62,823 nt of DNA from an uncultured Bacteroidales bacterium (GCA_944326235.1 CALVDH010000016.1:1-62823), one strand, 5' to 3'. Numbered from the stretch's first letter, positions 44,170 to 54,107 are shown. The notes: a model not told the origin generated them from the letters alone. Made by a program: numbers and translations.

Positions 44170-46056
44170 ATGACAAAAGAACAAGAAGTAATGACGGAGA
44201 CCGCCGAAGTGGAGGCTCCCGTAGAAAAGAAGGAGACCGCCGAGTCCTATCAGGAAGAGGCCGCTCCCGTAGTGGACGCTATGGCTCCCAAACGCAAGAG
44301 CAATGCGTCAGTGCCCGTTGACAAGTTCGACTGGGACAGTTTTGAGGAAGATACTCCTTATGCAGACCGCAAGGCCGATGAGGAGATGTACAACCAGACC
44401 CTCTCCAAGGTAGTGGAGAATGAGGTCGTAGAAGGAACCGTGATGGCCATCGGCAAGCGCGAGGTTCTCGTGAACATCGGCTACAAGAGCGAGGGCGTTA
44501 TCAACATCTCCGAGTTCCGTTACAATCCTGACCTGAAGGTCGGTGACAAGGTAGAGGTCTATGTGGAGACAGCCGAGGACAAGAAAGGCCAGCTGATTCT
44601 CTCCCACAGAAAGGCTCACTCCCTGCGTTCATGGGATCTCGTGAACGAGGCATTCGAGAAGGACGAGATCGTAAAGGGCTACGTGAAGTGCCGCACCAAG
44701 GGTGGTATGATCGTCGATGTATTCGGCATCGAGGCTTTCCTGCCCGGCTCACAGATCGACGTGAAGCCCATCCGCGACTACGATGTGTTCGTCAACAAGA
44801 CCATGGACTTCAAGATCGTCAAGATCAACAACGAGTACCGCAACGTGGTGGTTTCCCACAAGGCTCTCATCGAGGCCGAGATCGAGGCTCAGAAGGCCGA
44901 GATCATCAGCAAGCTCGAGAAGGGTCAGATCCTCGAGGGTACAGTCAAGAACATCACCTCCTATGGTGTGTTCGTGGACCTCGGCGGTGTGGACGGACTC
45001 ATCCACATCACAGACCTCTCCTGGGGCCGTATCAACCATCCCGAGGAGGTCGTGCAGCTTGACCAGAAGATCAACGTGGTCATCCTCGACTTCGATGATA
45101 CCAAGAAGCGTATCGCTCTCGGCCTGAAACAGCTCCAGCCTCATCCCTGGGATGCTCTCGATCCCAACCTCAAGGTGGGTGACGTCGTTAAGGGCAAGGT
45201 GGTCGTTATCGCAGACTACGGTGCTTTCGTTGAGATTCAGCCCGGCGTTGAGGGCCTGATCCACGTATCCGAGATGTCATGGTCTCTCCACCTGCGCAGT
45301 GCCCAGGACTTCCTGAAGGTAGGCGACGAGGTAGAGGCAGTCATCCTGACCCTCGACCGCGAGGAGAGGAAGATGTCCCTCGGCATCAAGCAGCTTAAGG
45401 AAGACCCTTGGGCTACCATCACTGAAAAATATCCCGTAAACTCCCGCCATATCGCCACAGTGCGCAACTTCACCAACTTCGGTGTGTTCGTAGAGCTTGA
45501 GGAAGGCGTGGACGGACTGGTACACATCAGCGACCTGTCCTGGACCAAGAAGATCAAGCATCCCTCTGAGTTCACCTCCATCGGCGACAAGCTCGAGGTA
45601 GTGGTTCTCGAAGTCGACAAGGAGAACCGCCGTCTGAGCCTCGGCCACAAGCAGCTCGAGGAGAATCCCTGGGACGTATTCGAGACCCAGTATCCTCTCG
45701 GCTCTATCCACGAGGGAACAGTAGCCAGCTTCGCAGACAAGGGAGCTGTCATCTCTCTCGGTGAGGGCGTTGAGGGCACATGCTCCATCAAGAACCTCCA
45801 GAAGCAGGACGGCAATACTGCCAACGTAGGCGAGAAACTGCCCTTCAAGGTGGTCGAGTTCAACAAGTCCAACAAGAAGATCATTCTCTCGCACACCAAG
45901 ACCTGGGAGGAGCCTAAGAAAGAGGAGAGCCGCCGCGAGAGCGAGAGCACCCAGAGTGCCATGAAGAAGATCAAGACCAACCTGGAGAAGACCACTCTCG
46001 GAGACATCGCCCAGCTTGCCGACCTCAAGAGCAAGATGGAGCAGGAGGCCAAGTAG
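44170..46056 (+). CDS. rpsA: 30S ribosomal protein S1
   Basis: 628 residues. An acidic N-terminal extension of about 75 residues (ETAEVEAPVEKKETAESYQE) is followed by six S1 OB-fold repeats starting near residues 77, 160, 245, 335, 420 and 510; clear examples are TSYGVFVDLGGVDGLIHITD, ADYGAFVEIQPGVEGLIHVS and TNFGVFVELEEGVDGLVHIS. It helps unfold and dock mRNA on the 30S subunit; in Bacteroidota, where Shine-Dalgarno sequences are weak, S1-leader contact is thought important. The codon use is strongly biased, consistent with high expression. Confidence 0.97.
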   Translation: MTKEQEVMTETAEVEAPVEKKETAESYQEEAAPVVDAMAPKRKSNASVPVDKFDWDSFEEDTPYADRKADEEMYNQTLSKVVENEVVEGTVMAIGKREVLVNIGYKSEGVINISEFRYNPDLKVGDKVEVYVETAEDKKGQLILSHRKAHSLRSWDLVNEAFEKDEIVKGYVKCRTKGGMIVDVFGIEAFLPGSQIDVKPIRDYDVFVNKTMDFKIVKINNEYRNVVVSHKALIEAEIEAQKAEIISKLEKGQILEGTVKNITSYGVFVDLGGVDGLIHITDLSWGRINHPEEVVQLDQKINVVILDFDDTKKRIALGLKQLQPHPWDALDPNLKVGDVVKGKVVVIADYGAFVEIQPGVEGLIHVSEMSWSLHLRSAQDFLKVGDEVEAVILTLDREERKMSLGIKQLKEDPWATITEKYPVNSRHIATVRNFTNFGVFVELEEGVDGLVHISDLSWTKKIKHPSEFTSIGDKLEVVVLEVDKENRRLSLGHKQLEENPWDVFETQYPLGSIHEGTVASFADKGAVISLGEGVEGTCSIKNLQKQDGNTANVGEKLPFKVVEFNKSNKKIILSHTKTWEEPKKEESRRESESTQSAMKKIKTNLEKTTLGDIAQLADLKSKMEQEAK

Positions 46057-46068
46057 AGTAACTCTTCC

Positions 46069-46998
46069 ATGAAGTTTTCGTTGACGACACTGGGAGTCTC
46101 CTCAGCCTCCCCGACAACGGACAGATACCCCAGCGCTCACATATTGAATATATGTGGGCGCTTGCTGCTTATCGACTGCGGCGAAGGCTGCCAGATGCTG
46201 ATGAAGCGGCACGGGATATCGCTGATGAAGACGGAGATGGTTTTCCTCTCCCACCTGCACGGTGATCACGTCCTGGGAATCTTCGGACTCATGTCCACCC
46301 TGTCCATGTCCGGAAGGACGGAGCCCCTGCATATATATGCCCCGGAGGGATTTTCCAGGATACTGGACTTTTTCAAGGTGCAGTTCCTGGAGCGGGAGAC
46401 CTATCCCGTCGTATTCCATCCGCTGACGGCCTCCGTGCCGGAGGTGATTCTGGAGGACTCCGTCATGAGCGTGACGGCCCTGCCTTTGCTGCATAGGGTC
46501 CCGGACTACGGGTATCTCTTCCGGGAGCGGGAGCCGGGGCTGAATGTCCGGAAGGAGGCTGTCGCGTCGCTTACATTGTCCGTCAGCGAGATACTGGCCC
46601 TGAAGGAAGGACGGGACGTGCAGAGGGAGGACGGGAGTGTGCTGAGGGCTTCTGAATTGACCTACCGGCCGTATCAGCCGCGGTCATTTGCCTATATAAG
46701 TGATACCGCCGCTTTCGGAGCCCTTCCCGGCATGGTCCGGGGGGTGGACCTGCTCTACCATGAGGCCACCTTCGGGGACGACTGTGCGGAGAAGGCGGCG
46801 GAGATGTTCCACTGCACTGCCCGCCAGGCGGGGGAGACGGCCCTGCGCTCCGGTGCCGGGAAACTGGTGATAGGACATTTCTCATCCAGATATAAGGACC
46901 CTTCTGTATTGCTGGCTCAGGCTCTGGAGGTATTCCCCCGGACGGAAATGGGCTGGGAGGGCCGTGAATTTGAAGTACCTGTAAAAAAGACAGAATAA
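46069..46998 (+). CDS. rnz: ribonuclease Z
   Basis: 309 residues, metallo-beta-lactamase fold. Zinc motif FLSHLHGDHVLGIFG (HxHxDH) near residue 62, IDCGEGCQMLMKRHG near 40, YISDTAAFGALPG and LLYHEATFGDDCAEKA near 225, and KLVIGHFSSRYKD near 265 (final His). It removes 3' trailers from tRNA precursors. It is needed here because the tRNA-Ser in this window does not encode CCA. It begins 12 bp after rpsA and its stop overlaps the next start by one base (TAATG). Confidence 0.94.
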   Translation: MKFSLTTLGVSSASPTTDRYPSAHILNICGRLLLIDCGEGCQMLMKRHGISLMKTEMVFLSHLHGDHVLGIFGLMSTLSMSGRTEPLHIYAPEGFSRILDFFKVQFLERETYPVVFHPLTASVPEVILEDSVMSVTALPLLHRVPDYGYLFREREPGLNVRKEAVASLTLSVSEILALKEGRDVQREDGSVLRASELTYRPYQPRSFAYISDTAAFGALPGMVRGVDLLYHEATFGDDCAEKAAEMFHCTARQAGETALRSGAGKLVIGHFSSRYKDPSVLLAQALEVFPRTEMGWEGREFEVPVKKTE

Positions 46999-48605
46999 TG
47001 AGACAGAATAAGATCAAGGCGGCGCTCATTTGCTCGGTATTCCTGCTGGCTTCCGCCGTCACGGGCGCGGCCCAGCAGAAGAGCGAGATGAATCGGGCTG
47101 CCGGAAAGTTCAATCAGACACTATTCTACATCGACCGGCTGTACCTGGAGGATGTGGATCTCAACGCGCTCGTCGAGAAGGCCATCGTGGCGGCAGTCGG
47201 GGAACTAGACCCGCATTCTTCCTATATCTCGGCGGAGGATGTCAAGGCTATGAACGAGCCGCTTCAGGGGGAGTTCGAGGGCATCGGCATCGAGTTTGCG
47301 ATCATCCGGGACACTCTGACCGTGCAGGCAACTGTGGCCGGAGGTCCGTCCGAGAGGGTCGGGCTGCTGGCCGGGGACAAGATTCTCCGGGTGGATACCT
47401 CCTTTATCGCGGGTATCGGACTGAGCAATGAGGATGTCTACGGCTATCTGCGCGGCAAGAAGGGCACGAAGGTAGAGCTGGGCGTGCTCCGCAAGGGCGT
47501 GGCTGAACTTCTCGATTTCATGGTTGTGAGGGACAAGATTCCGATCAACAGTCTCGATGCGGCCTATAAGGTGGAGGACGACGTGCTTTACCTCAAGCTC
47601 AGCCGTTTCGCGGCTAAGTCACGGGACGAGATAGTGGAGGCGATCAGGTCGTTCGACGGGGTAATCCGCGGAGTGATACTGGACCTCAGGAGCAATTCCG
47701 GGGGATACCTGCCTACAGCCATCGACATCGCGAACGAGTTCCTGGAGGCCGGGGACCTGATAGTCTATACTGAGGGACGGGCCCTGCCCAGGATGCAGGA
47801 GTCGGCCCGCGGCAACGGGCTGTACCGTCAGGGGCCGCTGGTGGTGATGATAGACGAGAACTCGGCTTCGGCCAGCGAGATCGTGGCCGGCGCTATACAG
47901 GACCAGGACAGGGGTGTGATAGTCGGGCGACGCTCCTTCGGCAAGGGGCTGGTCCAGCAGGCCATTCCGCTGGAGGACGGCTCGGAGCTGAGGCTTACCA
48001 TCGCCAGATATCATACGCCTTCGGGCAGGGTGATTCAGTCGCACTATGAGGCCGGGCATGCTGACCAGTATTACAAGGACTTCTACGAGAGGTATCTGCG
48101 CGGGGAGTCTTTCAGCCGGGACAGCATCCAGTTCCCGGATTCGCTGAAGTTCAAGACCCTGCGGCTGGGCCGGACGGTCTACGGAGGCGGAGGCATCATG
48201 CCGGATGTCTTCGTGCCTCAGGACACCGCTTCGTATTCGGCCTATTATGCGGCTCTGCTCAGGCAGGGGCTGGTCATAGAGTATATGAACGGGCTGTGCG
48301 ACCGCAACCGCAGCGCGTGGACTTCCAGGTACCGCACTTTCGAGAAGTTCGACCGCAGTTTCAAGATTACGGACGAGATGGTGGACGGGCTGGTGGCCCT
48401 GGCTTCGGAGAGGGGAATAGAACTGAAGGAGGATGAGCTGGAACGCTCGCGGGAAGACCTGTGCCTGTATATGAAGGCGCTGGCTGCCAGTTCTATCGTC
48501 TCGCGTGACTGCTTCTACCGGGTGATGAACTCACGGAGTCCGGAGTTTCAGGCTGCGTTGGAGGCTTTGCGGGAGGCTTCTCTCTCTCGGAACGCCTTGT
48601 TGTAG
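46998..48605 (+). CDS. S41 family C-terminal processing peptidase
   Basis: 535 residues. An N-terminal signal/anchor (IKAALICSVFLLASAVTGAA) precedes a PDZ domain at about 95-180 (GIGIEFAIIRDTLTVQATVA and GPSERVGLLAGDKILRV). The catalytic core has the nucleophile in DENSASASEIVAGA near residue 295 and Lys in VGRRSFGKGLVQQ near 318. The C-terminal 120 residues are a helical extension. CtpA-like proteases trim periplasmic and envelope proteins. The 3' end overlaps the convergent mltG gene by 58 bp. Confidence 0.94.
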   Translation: MRQNKIKAALICSVFLLASAVTGAAQQKSEMNRAAGKFNQTLFYIDRLYLEDVDLNALVEKAIVAAVGELDPHSSYISAEDVKAMNEPLQGEFEGIGIEFAIIRDTLTVQATVAGGPSERVGLLAGDKILRVDTSFIAGIGLSNEDVYGYLRGKKGTKVELGVLRKGVAELLDFMVVRDKIPINSLDAAYKVEDDVLYLKLSRFAAKSRDEIVEAIRSFDGVIRGVILDLRSNSGGYLPTAIDIANEFLEAGDLIVYTEGRALPRMQESARGNGLYRQGPLVVMIDENSASASEIVAGAIQDQDRGVIVGRRSFGKGLVQQAIPLEDGSELRLTIARYHTPSGRVIQSHYEAGHADQYYKDFYERYLRGESFSRDSIQFPDSLKFKTLRLGRTVYGGGGIMPDVFVPQDTASYSAYYAALLRQGLVIEYMNGLCDRNRSAWTSRYRTFEKFDRSFKITDEMVDGLVALASERGIELKEDELERSREDLCLYMKALAASSIVSRDCFYRVMNSRSPEFQAALEALREASLSRNALL

Positions 48606-49597
48606 GCCCTTGAGTTGGCCTTGTGCTGACTGTAGGTGGATGCGAAGTTGTGGGTCCCGTCGAACTCGGGCTTTGCACAGAAATACAGGTAGTTGGATTT
48701 CTCGTAATTCAGCACCGCGTCTATGGCTGTCACTGTGGGTATCGCAATCGGTCCCGGTGGCAGCCCTTTTATTCTGTAGGTGTTGTAGGGGGAGTCGATC
48801 TGCAGGTGGCGGTGCAGGAGACGGCGCAGTCCCGGCTCAGTGTCCAGATGGGCGTAGATGACGGTGGGGCAGGCCTGGAGCCTCATGCCGCGGTGGAGGC
48901 GGTTCATGTACACGCCGGCTATCTTGGGCATCTCTCCGGCGTTGTTGGTCTCGCCTATGACTATGGAGGCGAGGGTCATCACCTCGTTGCGGTCCAGGCC
49001 GATCTCTTTGGCCAGGCGGTCGCGCCTGCCGTTCCAGAAGGTATCGTACTCCTTCTTGAACCGCTTGATGACGGACTCGGGGCTGGAGGTCCAGTAGAAT
49101 TCGTAGGTGTTGGGGATGAACATGCCGATGAAGGTCTCGGGTCTGAAACCGAGGGAGTCAATCATGGATGTGTCTTTCAAGGCTGTGGCGAATGCGGCGG
49201 AGTCGGCCTCGAAGTTGCGGCCGAGGAATGCGGCCAGCCGGTCGAGGGTCTTGATATAGCCCCTGAGGGTGACCTTTGCCGGAGTCTGCCAGCCGTTGGC
49301 TATCATGCGGATGATGTACTGGTTCGACATGCCCGGCTCTATGACGTAGCGGCCCGGCTCAAAGTGGGAGGCCAGGTCCCGCTTGCGGGCGGCACGCTCC
49401 AGACTCTTGAGATTCTTTATTGTACCTGAGGCTTTTATGGAGTCCTCCACTGCCTGATAGGTGGCGTCGCGGTAGATGAGGATGACGCCTTCCTGCACGG
49501 TGTTGGGCTTTTTATAAGTGATGTACCAGTTGAGGCCGAGGGCCGCAATGATGACTGCGGCGGCCGCTGCTGCGATGATGAGTGTCCTGCGGTTCAT
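48548..49597 (-). CDS. mltG: endolytic transglycosylase MltG
   Basis: 349 residues. One membrane helix at about 8-26 (IIAAAAAAVIIAALGLNWYI), a LysM-like region, and the YceG domain with the catalytic Glu in TLASIVIGETNNAGEMPKIA near residue 215 and AGVYMNRLHRGMRLQACPTV after it; the C-terminal PYNTYRIKGLPPGPIAIP is diagnostic. MltG cleaves nascent glycan strands and sets their length. It follows the glucosaminidase in the map but is transcribed after it on the minus strand (7-bp gap), a pairing of two peptidoglycan hydrolases. Confidence 0.95.
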   Translation of the reverse strand: MNRRTLIIAAAAAAVIIAALGLNWYITYKKPNTVQEGVILIYRDATYQAVEDSIKASGTIKNLKSLERAARKRDLASHFEPGRYVIEPGMSNQYIIRMIANGWQTPAKVTLRGYIKTLDRLAAFLGRNFEADSAAFATALKDTSMIDSLGFRPETFIGMFIPNTYEFYWTSSPESVIKRFKKEYDTFWNGRRDRLAKEIGLDRNEVMTLASIVIGETNNAGEMPKIAGVYMNRLHRGMRLQACPTVIYAHLDTEPGLRRLLHRHLQIDSPYNTYRIKGLPPGPIAIPTVTAIDAVLNYEKSNYLYFCAKPEFDGTHNFASTYSQHKANSRAYNKAFREREASRKASNAA

Positions 49598-49603
49598 ATT
49601 GTC

Positions 49604-50611
49604 CTATCTGTGCCTGCGGAGGAAGATCTCGTCGCCGATGTGGAGGATGTCTCCGCTTTTGTAGTCATTGTACTTGAAGAGTTTTTTCATGCGTACTCCG
49701 TATTTCTGGGATACGTCATAGTAGGTGTCGCCTTCCACAGCGATGTGTATTTCGAGGTGTTTCTGAGCCTTTCCCTTCTTGCGCTGGAGGTAGACGACTG
49801 TGCCCGGTACGAGGTCGCGGGATTTCTTCAGATCGTTGAAGCGGAGCAGTTCTCCTGTGAAGAGGTTGTACTCCTCGGCGATGCTCTCGTAGGTGTCCAG
49901 GTCTCCGGCGAGGATGAAGGGCACGCCGTTGCGCACGTAGATGGTGCGGTTGCGGGAGTACTTGTACAGCAGTGAGTTCTTGGCGGGGTTAAGTTCCATG
50001 ACCTGTTGCAGCTGACTGGGACTGGGCGGCAGCAGGTCGGGTTTCTTCTCGGCCTTGGCGTATATCTCCCGGTCGAAGCGGTAGAGCTGGTAGTCCTCGA
50101 TAATCTTAATCAGCTTCTGGGCATACTTGGGGTCGGTGGCGTAGCCGGCTTTCTTGAGGCCGTGGCTCCAGCCCTTGTAGTCAGTGATCTGCAGGTCGAA
50201 GAGAAATGCGTATCGCTGGCCGTAGCGCAGGAAGTCCGAGTGGTCCTTGAATGACTCGGAGGCGCTGCGGTACTTGCGGTAGCATGATTTCCCCGGGTCG
50301 TCGCCTTTCTTGTAGTAGGTCGGGCCCTTCCAGTCGTTGTGGCACTTGATGCCGAAGTGGTTGTTGGCCCTGACGGCCAGGTCGGAGTTGCCGTTGGCCG
50401 ACTCCAGGCAGCCCTGGGCCAGGGTGATACTGGCCGGTATGCCGTGGGTCTTCATGTACTGGATGGCCGCGTCCTTGTATTTTTCGATGTATTCCTCGCG
50501 GGTCTGCTGCTGTTGGCTGTATCCGGGCAGGGCTGTCAGTATGAGGACGGCGGCTGCTACGGCTCCCGTGATGAGTGCTTGGATTTTCTTAAAATGCAGT
50601 GTCTGTATCAT
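49604..50611 (-). CDS. glucosaminidase-domain protein with LysM repeats
   Basis: 335 residues. An N-terminal signal/anchor (LITGAVAAAVLILTALPGYS) is followed by a FlgJ-type glucosaminidase domain at about 45-190: HGIPASITLAQGCLESANGN contains the catalytic Glu, followed by NNHFGIKCHNDWKGPTYYK and YATDPKYAQKLIKIIEDYQL. Two LysM-like modules follow (about 225-275 and 290-335; EGDTYYDVSQKYGVRMKKLF). It should cleave peptidoglycan in the periplasm. It is the first gene of a two-gene unit with mltG. Confidence 0.93.
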   Translation of the reverse strand: MIQTLHFKKIQALITGAVAAAVLILTALPGYSQQQQTREEYIEKYKDAAIQYMKTHGIPASITLAQGCLESANGNSDLAVRANNHFGIKCHNDWKGPTYYKKGDDPGKSCYRKYRSASESFKDHSDFLRYGQRYAFLFDLQITDYKGWSHGLKKAGYATDPKYAQKLIKIIEDYQLYRFDREIYAKAEKKPDLLPPSPSQLQQVMELNPAKNSLLYKYSRNRTIYVRNGVPFILAGDLDTYESIAEEYNLFTGELLRFNDLKKSRDLVPGTVVYLQRKKGKAQKHLEIHIAVEGDTYYDVSQKYGVRMKKLFKYNDYKSGDILHIGDEIFLRRHR

Positions 50612-50659
50612 GTCGTCAGTTCAGCTGTGAGTCTGAACGGACAAAAGTACGAAAAAATT

Positions 50660-53011
50660 CTATTCATTGGAGATGGACTCGACCGGATTGCGCAGTGCGG
50701 CCCGGCGGCTGCAGAGGGTGACGGTGACGGCCGTGACGGCGGCAGTCAGGGCGAGGGCGGCAATGAATATCCACACCGGCACCGGACTCCGGTAGGGGAA
50801 GGAGGACACCCACTTGCGGATGATGATGAAGGAGACGGGTGCGGTCAGGATGAAGCAGATGAGGGTGATGGTCAGGTAGTAGCGGTTGATCATGGTTAGA
50901 ATCTCCGCTACCGATGCCCCGTGCACGCGGCGGACGGCTATCTCCTTGCGGCGGAACTGCGTCTCGAAGTACACCAGGCCGAGGATGCCGATGACTGAGA
51001 TCAGCAGGGATATCCAGGATGCGGTGGTGATGACGCGGCCCAGCCTGTCCTCCTTGGCGTAGAGGCTTCCGACGGTGTCGTCCAGGAAGTGGATGTCGAT
51101 GTCCTCGGGGCTGATGGAGGGATCCGCCTCGTGGAGTGTCTTGCGGATAAAGTCAAATGTGGCCTGGATGTCGCCGGGGATTATCTTCACGTAGCCGGTC
51201 GACAGCTGCCACCAGGGAGTGCTGCCGAAGTTGTACAGGCAGAACGGACCGATGCTGTGCTGGAGGGGCTTGAAGTTGAAATCCCGGATGGTGCCTATGA
51301 TGGTGCTGTTGTCGGTGTGTCCGGTAAATCTGGAACCGATGCGGTAGAACGGGTACCTGTCCAGGAAGGTCTGGTTGACAATCATCGTGCCGTCCGGACT
51401 GAGGTCGTCCGAGGGCAGGAAGTCCCGGCCTCCGGTCAGCTCCAGGCCGAAGAAGGAGATGAAGTTGCTCTCTACCGGCAGGCACTCGACCTCCACCGGC
51501 TCATCGTTGTACGACCGGCCCCAGGGCATTTTCGTCTCCGAGGCAATGGAGTAGCCGGAGAATGTGACGTCGGTGACGGCGGGGTTCTCGAGGAGCATCT
51601 CCCGGAGGGTCTCCCTGCTGAAGCTGTAGTCGTTCGAGATGCTGAACTCTACTATATGCTCCCGTTCGTAGCCCATGTCGAAACCCTTCATATACTTGAC
51701 TTGCAGGGTGATGAAGAGGGCGCAGATAATCAGGACAAATGAGATGAGGTACTGGACACCGACGAGGACTGAGCGCAGGTTCCGGCCCCGGGCCGAGAGG
51801 GAGAAGGAACCCTTGAGCACCATCGCCGGGTTGAAGGAGGTGCTGTAGCGGGCGGGGAAGATGCCGGCCGTGAGGGCTGTGACAGTGGCGGCACCCAGGC
51901 CGATGAGCAGCACCGCCGGATTGTCCTGCACCCTGAGCGAGCCGGAGATATAGGAGGCAATGCCGGTGGTCGCAGATATGGACATAACTCCTGCACTGAG
52001 AACAAATGCCGTCAGTACCAATGCTAATGTGGTTCCCAGCTGGCTCCATATCAGGCTGCCCCGGGTCGCCCCGACGACTCTTCTGGTGTTCAGACCCTTG
52101 ATGCGGAAGGGAACGGAGGCCATCGAAAAGTTGACGAAGTTGATTGCGGCGATTATCAGGATGAGCAGGGCGACTGAAAAGAGGGTGACGGTGGTGGAGC
52201 GGTTGCCTTTCGCGATGTTGTCGGGCTGTGTGTTGTGGTTGTAGTAGGCCTCGTGCAGGGGAGTGAGGCGGAACCCGGCTTTTTCATTTCCCCCGGACAT
52301 CCCGTATGCGTAGGTATCCAGTACCGACTGCAGCCCGTCCCGGCCGGATGTCCTGACGTAGCAGTAGTAGGCCCATTCACCGGTATTGTTCAAGGATGTG
52401 TTGCCGAGATTGACGAGGATTTCCCGGTCCATGCTCGAATTCTCCGGAAAATCCCGGTAGACTCCCGCAATAGTGAAACGTGTGGGAAGGTACCGGACTA
52501 TGGTAGAGGAACTGAACTCCACTTCCTTTCCGACCGGAGACTCCTTTCCGAACAGTTTTGCCGCTCCTCTTTCGGATATGAGCGCCATGCGCGGAGCGCG
52601 GAACAGGGCGGTGTCCCCTTCCGTAAATTCGAATGGGAATACTTTCAGCAGGCCGTAATCGCAGTCGGCGAACCTGAGGCTTACCCCGGACTTATCGCTT
52701 CCGGCTTCCCGCATGGCTGCTGCGGCCCCCTTGTCGTAAACGTACGTTCCAATTGCCTCGGCCTGGGGCAGGACATCCTTCATCATGGTTATCATCGGTC
52801 TGGACCAGTTCACACTGTATGCGCTCATGTCCTCATGTGCGGTGTATTCCAGCCGGTATACGTTCTCGTATCCCGGATAACATCTGTCGTATCTCCAGTC
52901 GTACATCACCTGCACCATCAGTATCATGAATACAGAGAGGGCGAGGGTCAGTCCCGTTACATTCAGGACGGTGGAAAAGAGAGTTTGGCGGTTGAAGTGT
53001 ATGCGTCTCAT
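50660..53011 (-). CDS. ABC transporter permease, FtsX/MacB-like, Bacteroidota type
   Basis: 783 residues with the double FtsX layout: helix 1 at about 18-38 after MRRIHFNRQTLFSTVLNVTG, a MacB-like periplasmic core, three helices around 280-400, a second periplasmic region and three final helices after 660 (VITTASWISLLISVIGILGL, YYLTITLICFILTAPVSFII, VWIFIAALALTAAVTAVTV). RRVHGASVAEILTMINRYYL is the usual cytosolic FtsX loop. No ATPase gene is adjacent, which is common for these permeases in Bacteroidales. The function (lipoprotein, drug or signal export) is unknown. The upstream region is low-complexity DNA. Confidence 0.9.
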   Translation of the reverse strand: MRRIHFNRQTLFSTVLNVTGLTLALSVFMILMVQVMYDWRYDRCYPGYENVYRLEYTAHEDMSAYSVNWSRPMITMMKDVLPQAEAIGTYVYDKGAAAAMREAGSDKSGVSLRFADCDYGLLKVFPFEFTEGDTALFRAPRMALISERGAAKLFGKESPVGKEVEFSSSTIVRYLPTRFTIAGVYRDFPENSSMDREILVNLGNTSLNNTGEWAYYCYVRTSGRDGLQSVLDTYAYGMSGGNEKAGFRLTPLHEAYYNHNTQPDNIAKGNRSTTVTLFSVALLILIIAAINFVNFSMASVPFRIKGLNTRRVVGATRGSLIWSQLGTTLALVLTAFVLSAGVMSISATTGIASYISGSLRVQDNPAVLLIGLGAATVTALTAGIFPARYSTSFNPAMVLKGSFSLSARGRNLRSVLVGVQYLISFVLIICALFITLQVKYMKGFDMGYEREHIVEFSISNDYSFSRETLREMLLENPAVTDVTFSGYSIASETKMPWGRSYNDEPVEVECLPVESNFISFFGLELTGGRDFLPSDDLSPDGTMIVNQTFLDRYPFYRIGSRFTGHTDNSTIIGTIRDFNFKPLQHSIGPFCLYNFGSTPWWQLSTGYVKIIPGDIQATFDFIRKTLHEADPSISPEDIDIHFLDDTVGSLYAKEDRLGRVITTASWISLLISVIGILGLVYFETQFRRKEIAVRRVHGASVAEILTMINRYYLTITLICFILTAPVSFIIIRKWVSSFPYRSPVPVWIFIAALALTAAVTAVTVTLCSRRAALRNPVESISNE

Positions 53012-53049
53012 GGCGGTGTGTTATGGCTTTGGTAAGTTGGTTGGTGGGT

Positions 53050-53235
53050 GTGGGGGCTGCTGTTTGCTGTATTGTTGTTTGTTTTCTACTCGCTGTCGTC
53101 AGCTGTCAGCTGTTTGTTGTATGTTGTTTGCTGTTTGCTGTATGTTGTATGTTGTTTGCTGTCTGTTGTTTTCTGTTTTTTGTCCGCTTTTGTTATCTGT
53201 TCACTGTCTGTCTGCTGTCGTCAGCTGTTTGCCAG
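53050..53235. repeat. low-complexity TTTGCTG/TATGTTG tract
   Basis: About 180 bp upstream of the FtsX gene consists of irregular 7-8 bp steps such as TGTTTGC, TGTATGT and TGTCTGC; on the minus strand these read as ACAGCAAACAACATAC-like steps. It looks slippage-derived. No gene is supported in it. Confidence 0.75.
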
Positions 53236-53420
53236 TTGTATGCCTGCAGCAGTCGGCCGCAAAATTAAGTACCGTTTCCACGCCTGGCAAGCCCCGGAAG
53301 TTTTTTCTAAACGACAGCCCCTGATTTTCAGCCACTATCTATGCCTTTACGGAAGTTTTTTCTCCTCACGTGTATGTGGCATTTATGTGCGTTCCCGTCA
53401 GTATTCCTGCCTTCGGCCAT

Positions 53421-53463
53421 CCGGAAGGTGCCGGGTGAAACGGCCTTTCTCCACCACCTTCTC
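53421..53463 (+). repeat. B module, copy 1 of cluster 2
   Basis: CCGGAAGGTG, 23 nt, CACCACCTTCTC: an inverted repeat of GAAGGTG/CACCTTC directly before array 2. Confidence 0.75.
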
Positions 53464-53472
53464 ATCCCATTT

Positions 53473-53933
53473 CCACAACGGCAGCATTTCCCGCGATTCA
53501 GTGCCGTTGCGGCATGGCTTTTTTCGCTGCCCCCTTGCTGCAGGTCTTCTGTGCGGCCTTACGCCTCCGTCCCGTTTCCACAACGGCAGTGTTTTCCGCG
53601 ATTCGGTGCCGTTGCGGCATGGCTTTCATCGCGGCATCCTTTCCACAGGCCTTCTGCGCGGCATTGCCCTTCCGTCCCGTTTCCATAACGGCAGCGTTTT
53701 CCGCGATTCGGTGCCGTTGCGGCATGTTCATTTCCGCCTGCGCCCTTGCTGCAGGTCTTCTGCGCGGCATTGCCCCTCCGTCCCGTTTCCACAACGGCAG
53801 CGTTTTCCGCGATTCAGTGCCGTTGCGGCATGGCTTTCATCGCGGCATCCTTTCCACAGGCCTTCTGCGCGGCATTGCCCTTCCGTCCCGTTTCCACAAC
53901 GGCAGCGTTTTCCGCGATTCGGTGCCGTTGCGG
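53473..53933. repeat. array 2 of the 40-nt hairpin unit (5 copies, 105-106 bp period)
   Basis: Units at 53473-53512, 53578-53617, 53683-53722, 53789-53828 and 53894-53933. Left arm CCACAACGGCAG (CCATAACGGCAG in unit 3), 16-nt loop, right arm GTGCCGTTGCGG. The 65-66 nt between units is of two kinds that alternate: after units 2 and 4 it is identical (contains GCATCCTTTCCACAGGCCTT), after units 1 and 3 it contains CCCTTGCTGCAGGTCTTCTG. Confidence 0.9.
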
Positions 53934-53942
53934 TACCACGCT

Positions 53943-54092
53943 CTGGAAGGTGCCGACCGAAGCGGCATTTCTCCACCACCTTCTCGAATTCGTTATAAGC
54001 GGACCTGTCCCAGAAGCGTCCCTTGCCGGCCATGCCCGGGAACCCCATCCGGAAGGTGCAGGCGAAAGTGCCGTTTGCCCGTCACCTTCTCG
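53943..54092 (+). repeat. B modules, copies 2 and 3 of cluster 2
   Basis: Copy 2 (53943-54000) is GGAAGGTG, 25 nt, CACCTTCTCG then AATTCGTTATAAGC, identical over its last 24 nt to the inverted copy at 16126-16149. Copy 3 (54049-54092) has the same arms, then TTTTGG. Confidence 0.8.
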
Positions 54093-54107
54093 TTTTGGTA
54101 CGTGGAG

